Positions 41,349 through 52,735 are shown, counted from the first letter of the stretch. The stretch: 64,000 bases of DNA from Theocolax elegans (GCA_026168455.1 CM047426.1:69107475-69171474), one strand, 5' to 3'. Made by a program: numbers and translations. Notes: generated from the sequence alone by a model not told the origin.

Positions 41349-42345
41349 GTCCTTCGACGACAAACACTACACTGACGAACTTATTTCGAAATACGTATAA
41401 AGGAATTCAGGTATTGTATACATGGGTAATAATATTTGTAGAAATAGTACCTATATTTACCATTGAATCCGTCAATTCTCTTGTAATATATAGTTCACTG
41501 TACCACATATTAATTAGTATCAATAAAAAATTTTATTTAAACATACTTTAAAAACATAGTATATTTAACAATATTGCATTGTGTAATAATGATACTGCAA
41601 TAATATATTGTAAAAGTAACAATTTTAATTGTAAATATTTTTAAGAAATTAGGGTTGTATTAAGTATTTCTAAATAGTAAATTTAACTAAGCGAATTATA
41701 GTAAAAAATACAGTCGAATATCAATAAATTAACTGGACTCATTGTTCAAAAAAAGTTGGTTGATTTAAGTATGCGTTTATAAGTAATTCAGCTATAGTAT
41801 AGTGAAATCAATAAAATAATCAGGTTGTATTACTTATATTGTACTTTACTAAACTTTTAGTAAATATTGCTATGCAGTTTTTTCTTAGTGCAAACTTAAA
41901 TCCAGAAGAAAGCTGAGATCAAGTAGATTGGATTTAAAAAAAAAGTTTAATTATCTTGATTTGGTCGAATGTTCTGGGAAAAATAAAAAAATTAAAATAA
42001 TTTGGCTTAAAAAGCAGCAAATATTTTAATTCAAAATAATCATCAAAATATCGTTAACTTTATTTTTCTTCCATAACTTTCGACCATCAAGATTATTATG
42101 CTTCTTTTCTATTAAATCTAATGTACTTGATATCAGCTTTCTTCTGGAATTAAGTTTGAAAACATATTTATATGTTTCCGAGTTATAAACGATCAAAGTC
42201 AAGAGTTTTTCATCGTAAAAAAAAGCGATAGAGTCTAAAACTCCGTCTTTCTTTATATTTTTATAGTAATAAACATATCTTAGAGCTTGGTGAAGATCCG
42301 TTTCTCGGAGATGTGACACTCTCCTGGTTAGTAAAACTAGTACAA

Positions 42346-42552
42346 AGACTGACATAATTTTTACTTATCAATTAAAATGTTTCTTAAGTATAATAATATA
42401 TTTTATTAGTTATCAAAATTACAATATAAATAGATATTATTAATTTATTTATATCGTTTTCTACCGTAAGTTTTTTTATTTTATACGAATATGGCTTATT
42501 TAAATTTTTTGACGATAATAATAATAGTAATAAAACCTATTTATTTATATTT
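42346..42552. other. AT-rich intergenic DNA
   Basis: Nothing recognised before the BEL element. Confidence 0.4.
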
Positions 42553-42557
42553 ACCCT
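42553..42557. repeat. BEL/Pao target-site duplication, left
   Basis: ACCCT, repeated at 46,688-46,692 immediately after the 3' LTR. Confidence 0.85.
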
Positions 42558-43257
42558 TGTTTGTGCGTATAACAAATATTATATTAGCTGTACATATTCT
42601 AAGTAACTAGCGTAGCATACTCTTCTCTCCTATATTTTGTCTCTTTCGCTATTACGTAAATTATTGCACTTTTAAGCCTATTTAAATTTATTACCGAAAA
42701 TCTCGTACCGTAAAGCAACAAAGAACTGAGTTTCTTCTCCGTTTATTATATTCGACAGATGCGCGATAATCCCTCTGTTATTTAGTGTTTCTCAACGCCT
42801 TCTTAGTTTAAAATTTATACATCACAAAAAATTCTAGAACCTAATACTACGCACTCTTTTTTTATAGAAGAAACAACACATGTATTTTGTATAAGCGCAA
42901 ACCGTGCGCGACTACCAAGACCTCCCGGGCATATGCAGATATAATCATAAAGGCCCTTCCGCGTTCGCTTACTCTTCAAGAAACGCATCTTTGTTTTCCA
43001 CATTGTCAACCATATGTATACTTGTTAGTTAGAAGTTTCCTTCCAAAAAGGCAAGCAGTCTAGCCTTAGCATCGACACCGAACGGTCGCATGTACAGAAC
43101 ATAAGCAAGGCAATCATTTACGTCGGTTTTCCTTAATCACTTGTAAATTATTTTAAGTTAATTCACATATATTTTGTTTATATCTATTTTAGTAAATATA
43201 CTTTAATATGAACTACAATACAGCGTGTATTTAATTTATTTAAATAACACCCGAACA
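42558..43257 (+). repeat. BEL/Pao 5' LTR (700 bp)
   Basis: TGTT...AACA ends, preceded by the ACCCT duplication and followed by a primer site. Nearly identical to 46,002-46,687. A 64-codon antisense ORF inside both LTRs is treated as chance. Confidence 0.9.
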
Positions 43258-43258
43258 T

Positions 43259-43276
43259 TGGTCCTTCGAGCCGGAT
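43259..43276 (+). promoter_or_regulatory. BEL/Pao primer-binding site
   Basis: TGGTCCTTCGAGCCGGAT, one base after the LTR, the position and TGG start expected for a tRNA primer. The tRNA is not identified here. Confidence 0.7.
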
Positions 43277-43878
43277 ATAACCAAACTAGTGAATTTAGAG
43301 TACTTACTGCTATAAAAATGCAGTGCTACTAATCTCCAAACTACAAAATTGTGCTTGTGAATAACAAAGTGGAATCGGTGACGAATCAAGTGAATTAAGT
43401 GTGTTAAGCGACGATTTATAATATATAGCTTAAATTTATTTAAGCAGAACTGAATATATTAACTGTAGAACTTAATATAATTAATATTAATGTGCACGGT
43501 ACAATTTGAATTGTAGTTAAGATTTTTTATCAACCATTGAATTGAATAATTGGTTGCACTTTAATAGAACAAAATTTGAAACTAAAATATCAAATCTAAA
43601 GTTTATTACTGTGAACTGTGAATAGACCTGGACTTAATTATCAAAAAACAATTAAATTTTGTGATAGTAATTCACACTATAATAATTCGAGTACCTGAAG
43701 GCTTAGTACATATCAAGGCATATTGAAAGGCATTTTTACAGAAGACCAAGGCCTTATTCAGTTGGCGAGCGTCATATTACGTACGAGTTCTTCGCTGCTA
43801 CAAAAGTAAGTCTCCAAAATCATTACCTTATTCTTGTTTTCTTAACATACTTCGATTTGCAATTAATTTAGTAAAATT

Positions 43879-45307
43879 ATGGACGACTTAAAAAATAAAA
43901 GAAAAACAATTAAAGCCGCGCTAACAAGATTTGCTAATCGTTTATCCGAGAATATAACGTCAACAGAAATCGCGGCATTGGAAGTAAGTTTAGAGAGAAA
44001 TGAATCTTTATTTGATAAATACGACAATGTTCAAACTGAAATTGAAAATTTGCTTCACGACGATGATACACAAATTGATCTTGCGACGGCGCAAGTTACT
44101 GAACGCGAAAATTTCGAAACGCAATATTATCAAGCAATCGGTAAAGCACGTAAAATAATAGACAAATAACGAAAATTCGAATGCAAATGTTAATATTAAC
44201 TCGCAAATAAAGAGCGTAAATTTACCAAAAATTGCGTTGCCTACCTTTGACGGATCGTACATTGGATGGGTCAAATTCCGCGACACTTTCGAATCCTTGA
44301 TACATAATAATACAACGTTAAGTGAGATTCAAAAGTTTCACTACTTAAATGCAGCAATAAGCGGGGAGGCTGCAAGAGCGATAGGTGCTCTCGGTATATC
44401 GGACGAAAATTATTCTCATGCTTGGAATCAAATCAAATCTCGATACGACGATACAGATGCAATTATAGATCATCATGTTGCAAAGCTTTTTGATGCACCA
44501 TCAATGTCACGAAACTCGTATGCAGATTTACGTCAACTTCTTGACACAATTAATAATAATTTACTGGCATTGAATGGCTTAAAAGAAAAAACAGAACACT
44601 GGGATACGTTAATTATTCACCTATTAACTAGAAAATTAAGTCCCGTACTGAAAGGTGAATGGGAAAAGGAACGCGCCGAGCTTGATAGCAAGTCTACATT
44701 AAAGATTTTAACGGATTTTTTGGAAAAGCAATGCAAAATTCTTAGAAAGGGTATTATAGAGAAACCTAGTAATGCTGATGAGAAAATTAATAAAAATTCA
44801 GTAAAATCAAATAATTCAAAGGTAAAAACCTACTCTGCAACTACTAAATCGTGCATTCTTTGTCAAGGACCGCATGCATTATATACATGCAGTACATTTA
44901 AGGGCCTCTCTCCCGCAGAACGAGCAAAGAAAGTGGGCGAGTTAAAGACATGCTTCAATTGTTTATCCACCGGCCACAGAAACAAAGATTGTAAATTTGG
45001 ACCTTGCCGCAAATGTGGGAATAAACATAACTCTTATTTACATATAGATAATTTTTCAACGTTCAAATCAAATCCTAGTAAACCAGATAATTCATTCAGT
45101 GTAAATGAAAAAAATATTCAGTTTGAAAATCAATCTATTTCCTCAAAGGGGCACGAGGAGTCGGAAGGCTTGCAACAATGTAATAACCAGTTGAATTTAA
45201 GCAATCAAAAGGCTATGTGTACTTATTCCATTCAAAATAAATCTCAGTACGTACTCTTATCCACTGCAATTGTTTATTTATACGATAGGATATTTATACG
45301 CTTTTAG
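43879..45307 (+). pseudogene. gag: BEL/Pao gag and start of protease, frameshifted
   Basis: First segment (43,879-44,169, 96 codons) is the Gag N-terminus with a predicted helical region. After a one-base shift near 44,165 the frame continues to 45,307 with a DUF1759-type Gag core (LPTFDGSYIGWVKFRDTF ... YLNAAISGEA), then Cys/His motifs (CILCQGPHALYTC; CFNCLSTGHRNKDC; CRKCGNKHNSYLH). The protease begins at its end (VLLSTAIVYL) and shifts frame again near 45,290. Typical BEL/Pao order; non-functional as written. Confidence 0.85.
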
Positions 45308-46001
45308 ATTCTGCCTCGCAACAGCACATAATGACAAATGAACTGTGTTATCGCTTAGGTCTCAAGCGAACGAAAGCTGCGCTTGAGCTTTCAGGAATTG
45401 AGCAGGGGAGTCGAACTGTATCTCATCAAGTTACTACCAAGTTAAAATCAATAGTTACTGACTTTTCTGCAACAATGACGATTATTTTATTGGACAAAAT
45501 TTAAGATAATTTACCATCTATATCCCTAGATTCGGAACAAATTCAAATCCCTAAGGATATATTATTGGCTGATCCAGACTTTAATCAATCTCGGCCCATT
45601 GATTTGATTATTGGCGGCGGATTATTTTACGGCCTCTTGTGCGTAGGTCAAATTAAAATGAAAGAAAACCAGACTACACTACAAAAAACGTTACTAGGAT
45701 GGATAGTTGCTGGTAAAGTAAATTTAAATTTACCTCAAAATAAAAAAATTAGATGCAATCTTGTTCGTGACGACGCTCTGCACAAGCAACTGGAACGATT
45801 TTGGGATGTCGAACATTGTTTTTCTCAAAAGAAATCTCATTTAATTGATAAAAATGATCCTTGTGAACTTCATTTTTTATCAACCACGACAAGAGATACT
45901 GATGGGTGTTTTATAGTTAACATTCCGTTAAAAATACGTATACTCAGCTCGGAGATTCGAAAGAAACGGCTTATAAACGCTTATTATCAAATATTATATT
46001 A
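45308..46001 (+). pseudogene. pol: BEL/Pao protease remainder and pol start, truncated
   Basis: Continues in other frames: LDSASQQHIM (protease active-site region, normally DSG), a stop near 45,501, then 45,565-46,002 with IDLIIGGGLF, TLLGWIVAGKV and a FWDVE...TTTRDTDG block matching the N-terminal part of BEL pol. RT catalytic core, RNase H and integrase are missing; the 3' LTR follows directly, also lacking its first few bases. One internal deletion explains both. Confidence 0.8.
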
Positions 46002-46687
46002 GTGCGTATAACAAATATTATATTAGCTGTACATATTCTAAGTAACTAGCGTTTCTCTCCTATATTTTGTCTCTTTCGCTATTTCGTAAATTATTGCACT
46101 TTTAGGCCTATTTAAATTTATTACCGAAAATCTCGTACCGTAAAGCAACAAAGAACTGAATTTCTTCTCCGTTTATTATATTCGACAGATGCGCGATAAT
46201 CCCTCTGTTATTTAGTGTTTCTCAACGCCTTCTTAGTTTAAAATTTATACATCACAAAAAATTCTAGAACCTAATACTACGCACTCTTTTTTTATAGAAG
46301 AAACAACACATGTATTTTGTATAAGCGCAAACCGTGCGCGACTACCAAGACCTCCCGGGCATATGCAGATATAATCATAAAGGCCCTTCCGCGTTCGCTT
46401 ACTCTTCAAGAAACGCATCTTTGTTTTCCACATTGTCAACCATATGTATACTTGTTAGTTAGAAGTTTCCTTCCAAAAAGGCAAGCAGTCTAGCCTTAGC
46501 ATCGACACCGAACGGTCGCATGTACAGAACATAAGCAAGGCAATCATTTACGTCGGTTTTCCTTAATCACTTGTAAATTATTTTAAGTTAATTCACATAT
46601 ATTTTGTTTATATCTATTTTAGTAAATATACTTTAATATGAACTACAATACAGCGTGTATTTAATTTATTTAAATAACACCCAAACA
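46002..46687 (+). repeat. BEL/Pao 3' LTR, first bases deleted
   Basis: Matches the 5' LTR from GTGCGTATAAC onward, missing its opening TGTTT, and ends AACA followed by ACCCT. Confidence 0.9.
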
Positions 46688-46692
46688 ACCCT
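46688..46692. repeat. BEL/Pao target-site duplication, right
   Basis: ACCCT, identical to the left copy. Confidence 0.85.
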
Positions 46693-47052
46693 ATTTTTTT
46701 TACTAAAACAGTTGTTGCATTAGTAAAAAAAATCTTGTTAAATTTTTTAATCCCAAAAAAAATGTTCACAATGAAATATAAATATATAATCGTTTGATAC
46801 TTTTTAAACAAAATGCTACAGTTGTTTTTAATTTAATTATTAGAAAGCACGATTAATTTTAAATAATCAAGTGTGTTATTATTAGCACTAATAAATAACT
46901 AAAAGCATACAAATGATACTAAAATAGAATTGCTGAAATCACAATGGAATTGAAAAGTATTTTTATTGATAAATAAGACATTTATTTCAGAAAATTCAGA
47001 AAAAAACGAGGGTAACTCGTATATAAACTAAAAATAATGATATTTAAGATCG
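46693..47052. other. AT-rich intergenic DNA
   Basis: Nothing recognised. Confidence 0.4.
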
Positions 47053-47240
47053 CGCGTAAAAATATAAACTATTGGCACTATATTGTCGCGACAATTGGCA
47101 ATGTATCGCCAACATATCTCCAAACGTACAACCGCCCATATCTTTGCCAAGTATTGGCAATAGTTACTATCTTACCTTTTGTAAACTATTACCAATATGT
47201 TGGCCATAGTTCATAAATTTAAAAAAAAATAAAAAAAAAT

Positions 47241-47310
47241 TGTCGCGGGATTTGAACCTTCAATCTTTAGATCGGAACTCTGGCTCTTTACCACTGAGCC
47301 ATTTTGCTAT
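47241..47310 (-). other. tRNA-like unit, left arm of V1
   Basis: Minus strand ATGGCTCAGTGGTAAAGAGCC (D stem GGCTC/GAGCC) ... GAAGGTTCAAATCCCGC (B-box-like). T-rich tract outward at 47,219-47,240. The anticodon stem is degenerate. Confidence 0.6.
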
Positions 47311-47429
47311 TTTGTTATTAAGAGTTAATTTCAGGCTATAAAGAACAGTTGAAGATACGGTTAAATAATTTTCAAGTCCAAAATTTTATGAATTCAACTG
47401 TTCTCTATAGCCTGAAATTAACTCTTAAT

Positions 47430-48609
47430 CCCGAGTAGAAATGCTAGCCAGGCCGCCTGAATTAGAAAACAGGGCCTGAAAAGGCCGCCTGTTAAGGGCC
47501 GGGATACGAATGTAATGGAATTTAAGTCAGGGCCTAATTTTGTTAGTTCGGATGTGAGGTTATAGTAAAAGTCAATTTTGTTAGTTCGAATGTGAGGTTA
47601 GTAATAGTATCTACAAATTATATAGTATTGTATATAAATTTTCAGGTTAGAATTTTATCAAGAATTTTTTATAAATATAAAATGAATAAAAAAATTGATA
47701 ATGCTCAGAAGCTTAATTTACTAAGAGTTCGAAGGTATCGATTGAAAAGGAAAATACAATATATAAATAGTGAAAGTTTAAAAAAACACTTTAATAATAT
47801 AAAAGTTTATGCAGTATTATATTGCTTTAAATATGTGAAAAGATTTAATTTTGTATTGTATAAAAAAGTGCAAAGTTATTAATATTATATTATATTAAGA
47901 TTGTTGTAATTATTTGGAAATTATATTAAACCATATATTTTAATTATATTATCTATAATATTTATGTTTAATAAATATTAATGTCTTAAAATGCATTTTA
48001 TTCTATTTACAAAACCTATACGCACACACACACACACACACACGCATGTACGCACGCCTAATTAACCTTATATTTATAACTTTATATTAGTATATTTTGT
48101 GGTTTTTAAGATTACAAAGCTGTTACACATGTAAGATAACGTTTTTTTAACCTATTAACCTATACGGGCCATGCCCATGATCGACCCTTTACATGTGTTA
48201 GTTTTGAGATGTAAGACAACACATAAACTCGATTTCTATAGAAAAGTGAGAGAAAACAGTAAACCCAAATCCCCGTCCTGTAAAGGTTAAAAGTGATTCG
48301 ATGTTTTTAGACATTAATTTTATTGAAAAAAGAAGCTTTTTTGAACCAGAAAATCCCCGTCCTCTAAAGGTTAACAATTAAAAACAAATGTAAAATAACA
48401 AATACATTCAGATTTAGTTTTTACTACTAATTCAGTGCCTTAATATCACCTGAGCATACCCACAAAATAGTATTACATAAAACAGGCCCTGATCTTCACC
48501 CCATTACATTTTTTAAAGGTCCTTTACAGGCACCTGTTCAGGGCCTTTTAATATTCGTCAGGTACCTGAACAGGGCCTACTTTTTGCCTGGAAATCATTT
48601 CTACTCGGG
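47430..48609. mobile_element. MITE E4 nested in V1
   Basis: Ends CCCGAGTAGAAATG / CATTTCTACTCGGG, similar to the CCCTAGTAGAAAT family. Flanked by AT on each side; the opposite arm of V1 (47,310-47,330) shows the uninterrupted site with one AT. The interior repeats AGGCCCTG or CAGGGCCT motifs and has a (CA)n run at about 48,013-48,042. Confidence 0.8.
47682..47882 (+). CDS. Small Lys/Arg-rich ORF inside E4
   Basis: 66 codons from an internal ATG (MNKKIDNAQKLNLLRVRRYR...). Strongly basic. It could be a transposase remnant or chance in AT-rich DNA; not recognised. Confidence 0.12.
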   Translation: MNKKIDNAQKLNLLRVRRYRLKRKIQYINSESLKKHFNNIKVYAVLYCFKYVKRFNFVLYKKVQSY

Positions 48610-48620
48610 ATAACAAAATA

Positions 48621-48694
48621 GCAAAATGGCTCAGTGGTAAAGAGCCAGCATTCGGATCTAAAGATCGAAGGTTTCAAATCCCGTGGCTGGACAA
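48621..48694 (+). other. tRNA-like unit, right arm of V1
   Basis: Plus-strand mirror of the left unit (GGCTCAGTGGTAAAGAGCC ... GGTTTCAAATCCC, one extra T in the B-box-like part), then a T-rich tract at about 48,698-48,721. Confidence 0.6.
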
Positions 48695-48950
48695 CATTTT
48701 TTTTTTATTTTATTTTTTTTTAATTTATGAGGTATGGCCAACATATTGGCAATAGTTTACAAATGATAAAATAGTAACTATTGCCAATATTTGGCAAAGA
48801 TATGGGAGGATGGTGTTTGGCGGTATATTGGCAATACATTGCCAATTGTCGCGGCAACATATTGGCAATATGTTTGCGATAACTATTGCCCATGGCTCTG
48901 CAATATAGTGGCAATAGTTTATATTTTTACGCGGGTGCGTATCTACATAT

Positions 48951-49898
48951 GGGCTATTTCACGTCAAGTGGTACGATGAAAATTTTAAATCACTCCCAAA
49001 TTTGAGAACAGGCTGGAAATATCTTCCAGAAGATAGAAAAAAAATGTTAGGTGCTAAAAATAATTTGCCTACGAGTTATTCCACCATGAAAAATGGAAAT
49101 TTTTCAATTTTTTAGAAAAATTGCTATTTTTAAAACCATTTATCTCAAAATCCATTGATTTTTTTGAAAAAACATTCCAAACAACTTTTGTTTAAAATAA
49201 TCTTTAGAACTTATCTACCTGGGTTACAATTCTTAATTTTCAAATCTCAAAGAAATAGAACACCCGGAAATATTGAATATCAAAAACAGGCGACCACGCC
49301 ACAATCGATTTTGATCTATCACCGCTCAAAAGATCACTTTTTTCGAGAGCTTTAGAATGGCGGTGGTTAGGTTATTGGCCAAGACGGCTGGTGTAAGTTA
49401 TGCCTCATATACCTCATAAAATCACTAATTTTGATGTATTTTAGGGCATAACCTACAACAGCGGTCTTGGCCAATAATCTAATCACCGTCATTCGAAAGT
49501 TCTCGAAAAATGTGATCTTTTGAGCGGTGTTCGATCAAAATCGATTGTGGCGTGGTCGCCTTTTTTTGATATTCAATATTTCCGGGCGTTCTATCTCTTC
49601 GAGATTTTAAAATTAAGAATTGTAACCCAGGTAGATAAGTTCTAAAGATTATTTTAAACAAAAGTTGTTTGGAATGTTTTTTCAAAAAAATCAATGGATT
49701 TTGAGATAAATGGTTTTAAAAATAGCAATTTTTCTAAAAAATTGAAAAATTTCCATTTTTCATGGTGGAATAACTCGTAGGCAAATTATTTTTAGCACCT
49801 AAAATTTTTTTTCTATCTTCTGGAAGATATTTCTAGCCTGTTTTCAAATTTTGGAGCGATTTAAAATTTTCTTCGTACCACTTGACGTGAAATATCCC
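48951..49898. mobile_element. Palindromic element Z2
   Basis: 948 bp, same termini and internal block as Z1 but without its extra internal duplication. ATAT on both sides is the likely duplication. Confidence 0.85.
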
Positions 49899-49922
49899 AT
49901 ATATAAATTTTCAATATACATA

Positions 49923-50300
49923 GGGAGCATTTTGCGACAAGTGGTCGAATCAAAATTTTAAAATTCACTAAATTTTAGGTATAGCCTGGAAATTTTATCA
50001 GAAAACATAAAAAAAATTTTAGGTACTGGAATTTATTTATTTAATAGTTATTCTTACCTCAAAACGTTAATTTTTTCAAATATTTTCAACACAGCTGCAT
50101 TTGTAGGTATTTAACTCAAATTTTAACAACTTTTCTATAGAACATTGCATGTTACATTGGTTGGTTATTATTTCTAAAATTTGCCCTTCTGAATGAGTAT
50201 TCCTAATCTCTAGGTAAATGCCTTAGAAGCTATATGCCATCATTGATCTTGAAAAAATTGTGACTTAGCCACAATTGATTTTTTTCATCCAAAAGTCTAA
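49923..50300. repeat. Diverged single-armed Z-like repeat
   Basis: GGGAGCATTTTGCGACAAGT followed by CAAAATTTTAAA parallels the Z1/Z2 left end. No matching right end. Confidence 0.45.
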
Positions 50301-50629
50301 TAAAAAGCTAGAAGCAATACCTTCCTAATTGACTGTGGCTTATAAATGATCTACAAGTATGAAAAAAAATTATGATATTTTAATGAATTAAAAAATTTTT
50401 GTTAGAAATTTAAATCTAAAGTACCATGTGAATTTTTGAAAACTTTTTGGGTTTTTTACAATTTACATAATTATAATTATAAAAATATCTCTATAGTAGA
50501 GATAATTTATTAAATTAAAAATATAGGATTACAAAATTTTTTCACAAAATTATCAAAAATAATATTATTTACGTTTTAAAAAATAACGAAACGTGTATTA
50601 AAGGAAAATGTTTATACCGATTTTTAGTG

Positions 50630-50770
50630 AACAAACCAAGTAATTATTTAAATGATGAGGTTTTAATAGAAGTACTCCATCCTCATCAGGCTTTTTTAAA
50701 TCAATCATTTTTTACAACATTTAGTTGCACTGGAAACAAAAATATAGTTAAAAATTTAATTAATACATCG
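50630..50770 (-). repeat. Decayed Penelope terminal-repeat fragment
   Basis: GAACAAACCA, CTCCATCCTCATCAGGC and TTTACAACAT occur in the same order as in the left terminal repeat of the Penelope element at 58.39 kb. The hammerhead core is only partly preserved. Confidence 0.6.
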
Positions 50771-50826
50771 TTTACGAAATTTAATTATTATCACCGGAAT
50801 ATTTAATTAAGTATTAAATTGAAGAT

Positions 50827-51295
50827 GCCAACGTTGTGACAACGTTGTGGCGACGTTATTTTAGCAACATTCTAACGTTATGAAAGTTGCCACTTGGGAA
50901 ATGTTCGTTGCTCTTCAACGTTACTTAAACGTTGTTTCAACGTTGGTTTCCACCCATCGCGGCAATTTACAAAATATTAGCGGAAATTTCCTACGTTACA
51001 GCAAAGTTATTAAAAATTACATTAAAGTTACGACTAATAATCCACGTTTACAATTTAGTCAATTTTTTAGCGTAATTCTTAATTCCTGTGAAACTTTAAC
51101 AAAACTTAAATATTTCACATTGATCTACAAAAACAATTGTTCGTTTAAACATCGATTTGACTGTTTACCTCCAATTATTTTCAAGTTATATCCTTCGGCT
51201 ATTTCTAACAGCATTCAACGTTGCGGAAACGTTGTGCCACCATTAATTTAGCAACATTCCAAAGTTGGTATGAAAGTTGCGGCATTGTTGGAGAA
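50827..51295. repeat. W-family repeat W2, no tRNA-like unit
   Basis: Shares AACGTTG-rich sequence and TTTCCACCCATCGCGGCAATTT with W1. Its two end blocks (TTTAGCAACATTC ... ATGAAAGTTGC) are in direct rather than inverted order. A 123-codon ORF across it is not credible. Confidence 0.6.
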
Positions 51296-51601
51296 CCAAG
51301 ACCGGTTTCGACCGGGAAAAAAAAACAGTCAAAAGTGAACGACGAAGAAATAAATTGAAAAATTGATACAAAGACGTTGGGACAATGGAAATAAATATAG
51401 ATTGCAATTGCAAGCATCAAAAAATAAAGTAGAGGCAACATTTTACATTATCTTAGAATCATTTTTCAGTAAAAACTAGAGGAATACATAATCGATTGAA
51501 AAATTAAATGAAAAATAAAAATGATATTCATTCCTTCTAAAAATGTGTAATTTAGCAGACGGAAGAGTATACTCTTTCTTATAAAAAAAAGTTTATAGCT
51601 G

Positions 51602-51800
51602 CCCGCGTAAAAATCTAAACTATTGCTAATATATTGCAGATCAGTTAGCAATAGCTATTGCGAACATATTGCAAACATGTGACAATATATTGGCAATAGT
51701 TCGCCAAACGATATTCTGCCGTATATTTGCGATATATTGACAATAGTTGCCATATGATCAGTCGGTAACTATCACCAATATATTTGCAATAGTTGATAAA
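51602..51800. repeat. Single V-family arm
   Basis: CCCGCGTAAAAATCTAAACT followed by TATTGGCAATAG-type phrases, as in V1. Confidence 0.55.
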
Positions 51801-52270
51801 AATGGACAAGTTATTAAATATTATATTCTTTTTAATTTATAATTTTTTTATGCATTTATTTTTATATTGAAAATAAAAATATTAGTTTATTTATTAGTAA
51901 ATAATATTAAATATTATTTATTAGTCATAAATACTTTTTAGAAAAATGTATTATTAAATCAAAATTACCTTATTATTGTACTTCCAAGTACAAACAAAAT
52001 AATTTATTTTCTTCTAAAGCTTTCCGATTTATTAAATGAATTTTATATGTCTATGTTTTACTTAATAATTTATTAATCTTATTACATGTATTACCAATAT
52101 GTTAATATTCATTAAGAATATGTTAATGAACATATTTATTTGAAACATTCAAAATTGGTATAATTAAAAGAAAAAAAAATAAATTTAAAAACGAACAATA
52201 AAACATAATATCAATCGAATCAAACATTATGAAAAATAAATAAACATTTAAATTAAAATACGCAATAACA
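51801..52270. other. AT-rich intergenic DNA
   Basis: Nothing recognised. Confidence 0.4.
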
Positions 52271-52306
52271 TTATCTTCTTGGGTTTCTCAAAGAACAGTT
52301 CATCAT

Positions 52307-52363
52307 ATTGCGGTCACTGTAGTGAATTCTGCTGGTCGTAACCGTTTACAGCATTTCTCATTA
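52307..52363 (-). pseudogene. Possible last exon of BEN-like gene
   Basis: After an acceptor (TTTTCAG at 52,376-52,370) the minus strand can be read as YVNEKCCKRLRPAEFTTV..., which would suit the end of a BEN domain. The phase does not fit the upstream donor by one base, so the joined frame stops at once. Confidence 0.3.
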
Positions 52364-52428
52364 ACATAATCTGAAAATTAATTATATTAAAAAAAAACAA
52401 GGAATATAACAATGACTTTTTGAAGATA

Positions 52429-52735
52429 TTACTTAAATTCAATAGAATTCATGATATCTCCTGGAATAGCATTCCTTTCACGAGATCTACCCCTTGCACA
52501 CATATTTTTCAAATTATTTTTTCCAATTAATGTTTTTAATAGTCGGTGAGTCATTTCTTTTGGATCTTTCTGCCATCTTTGAAAGTACGTCAATACAGCT
52601 TTGTCTAGCCAGACGTTCCAGACATCACAGAGCAAAACTCTCCCATTTTCTCCTTGTCGGTAAAGTTGAAGTGGGTGTTCTTCCTAAGTTTTCGTCATTT
52701 TTGATGCGTAAAGTAGAGATATATACATAGAATGA
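52429..52735 (-). pseudogene. BEN-domain-like exon fragment
   Basis: Minus-strand frame containing WNVWLDKAVLTYF ... THRLLKTLIGKNNLKNMCAR ... NAIPGDIMNSIEF. The order (hydrophobic opener, paired helices with LL..L.G...L, Gly/Arg turn, a final helix) resembles a BEN domain, a DNA- and protein-binding module of nuclear regulators. A GTAATA donor follows the last residues. Neighbouring low-complexity Arg/Glu and Lys-rich frames at 52.83-53.9 kb on the same strand may be its upstream exons. No intact gene can be built. Confidence 0.4.

Larger units (their letters stand above)
38636..41890. mobile_element. TIR element T carrying gene-like exons and element Z1
   Basis: Ends CACTGAGAGAAAAAAA / TTTTTTCTTAGTG, flanked by CA on each side. 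Inner flanks are AT-rich stretches similar in style to U1, whose ends are also CACTGAGA. The 3.25-kb interior holds Z1, microsatellites and three exon-like segments on the minus strand. The ends are short, so the boundary is an inference. Confidence 0.5.
37505..42335. mobile_element. TIR element Y, opened by two nested insertions
   Basis: Left end GGAGAGTGTCACATCTCCG and right end GGAGATGTGACACTCTCC, with arms continuing inward (AAACGGATCTT; ACTCCGTCTTTC / AGAAAGCCAGAGT). The left arm is interrupted by the element at 37,578-38,489 and, further in, by T at 38,636-41,890. Remove both and the arms pair again. Confidence 0.65.
47053..48933. mobile_element. Palindromic TIR element V1 with two tRNA-like units
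   Basis: Ends CGCGTAAAAATATAAACTAT and its inverse. Arms are rich in TTGGCAATA. Each arm bears a tRNA-like unit facing outward with an oligo-T run. The centre is a stem around AGGCTATAAAGAACAG, shared with W1. Element E4 (1.18 kb) is inserted near the centre. A single arm of the same family lies at 51,602-51,800. Confidence 0.8.

Noticed and set aside
42815..43009. 64-codon ORF present in both BEL LTRs
   Set aside because: Identical only because the LTRs are identical; antisense to the element and without a domain.
50880..51251. 123-codon ORF in W2
   Set aside because: Lies across repeat DNA shared with W1, where the frame is not kept.
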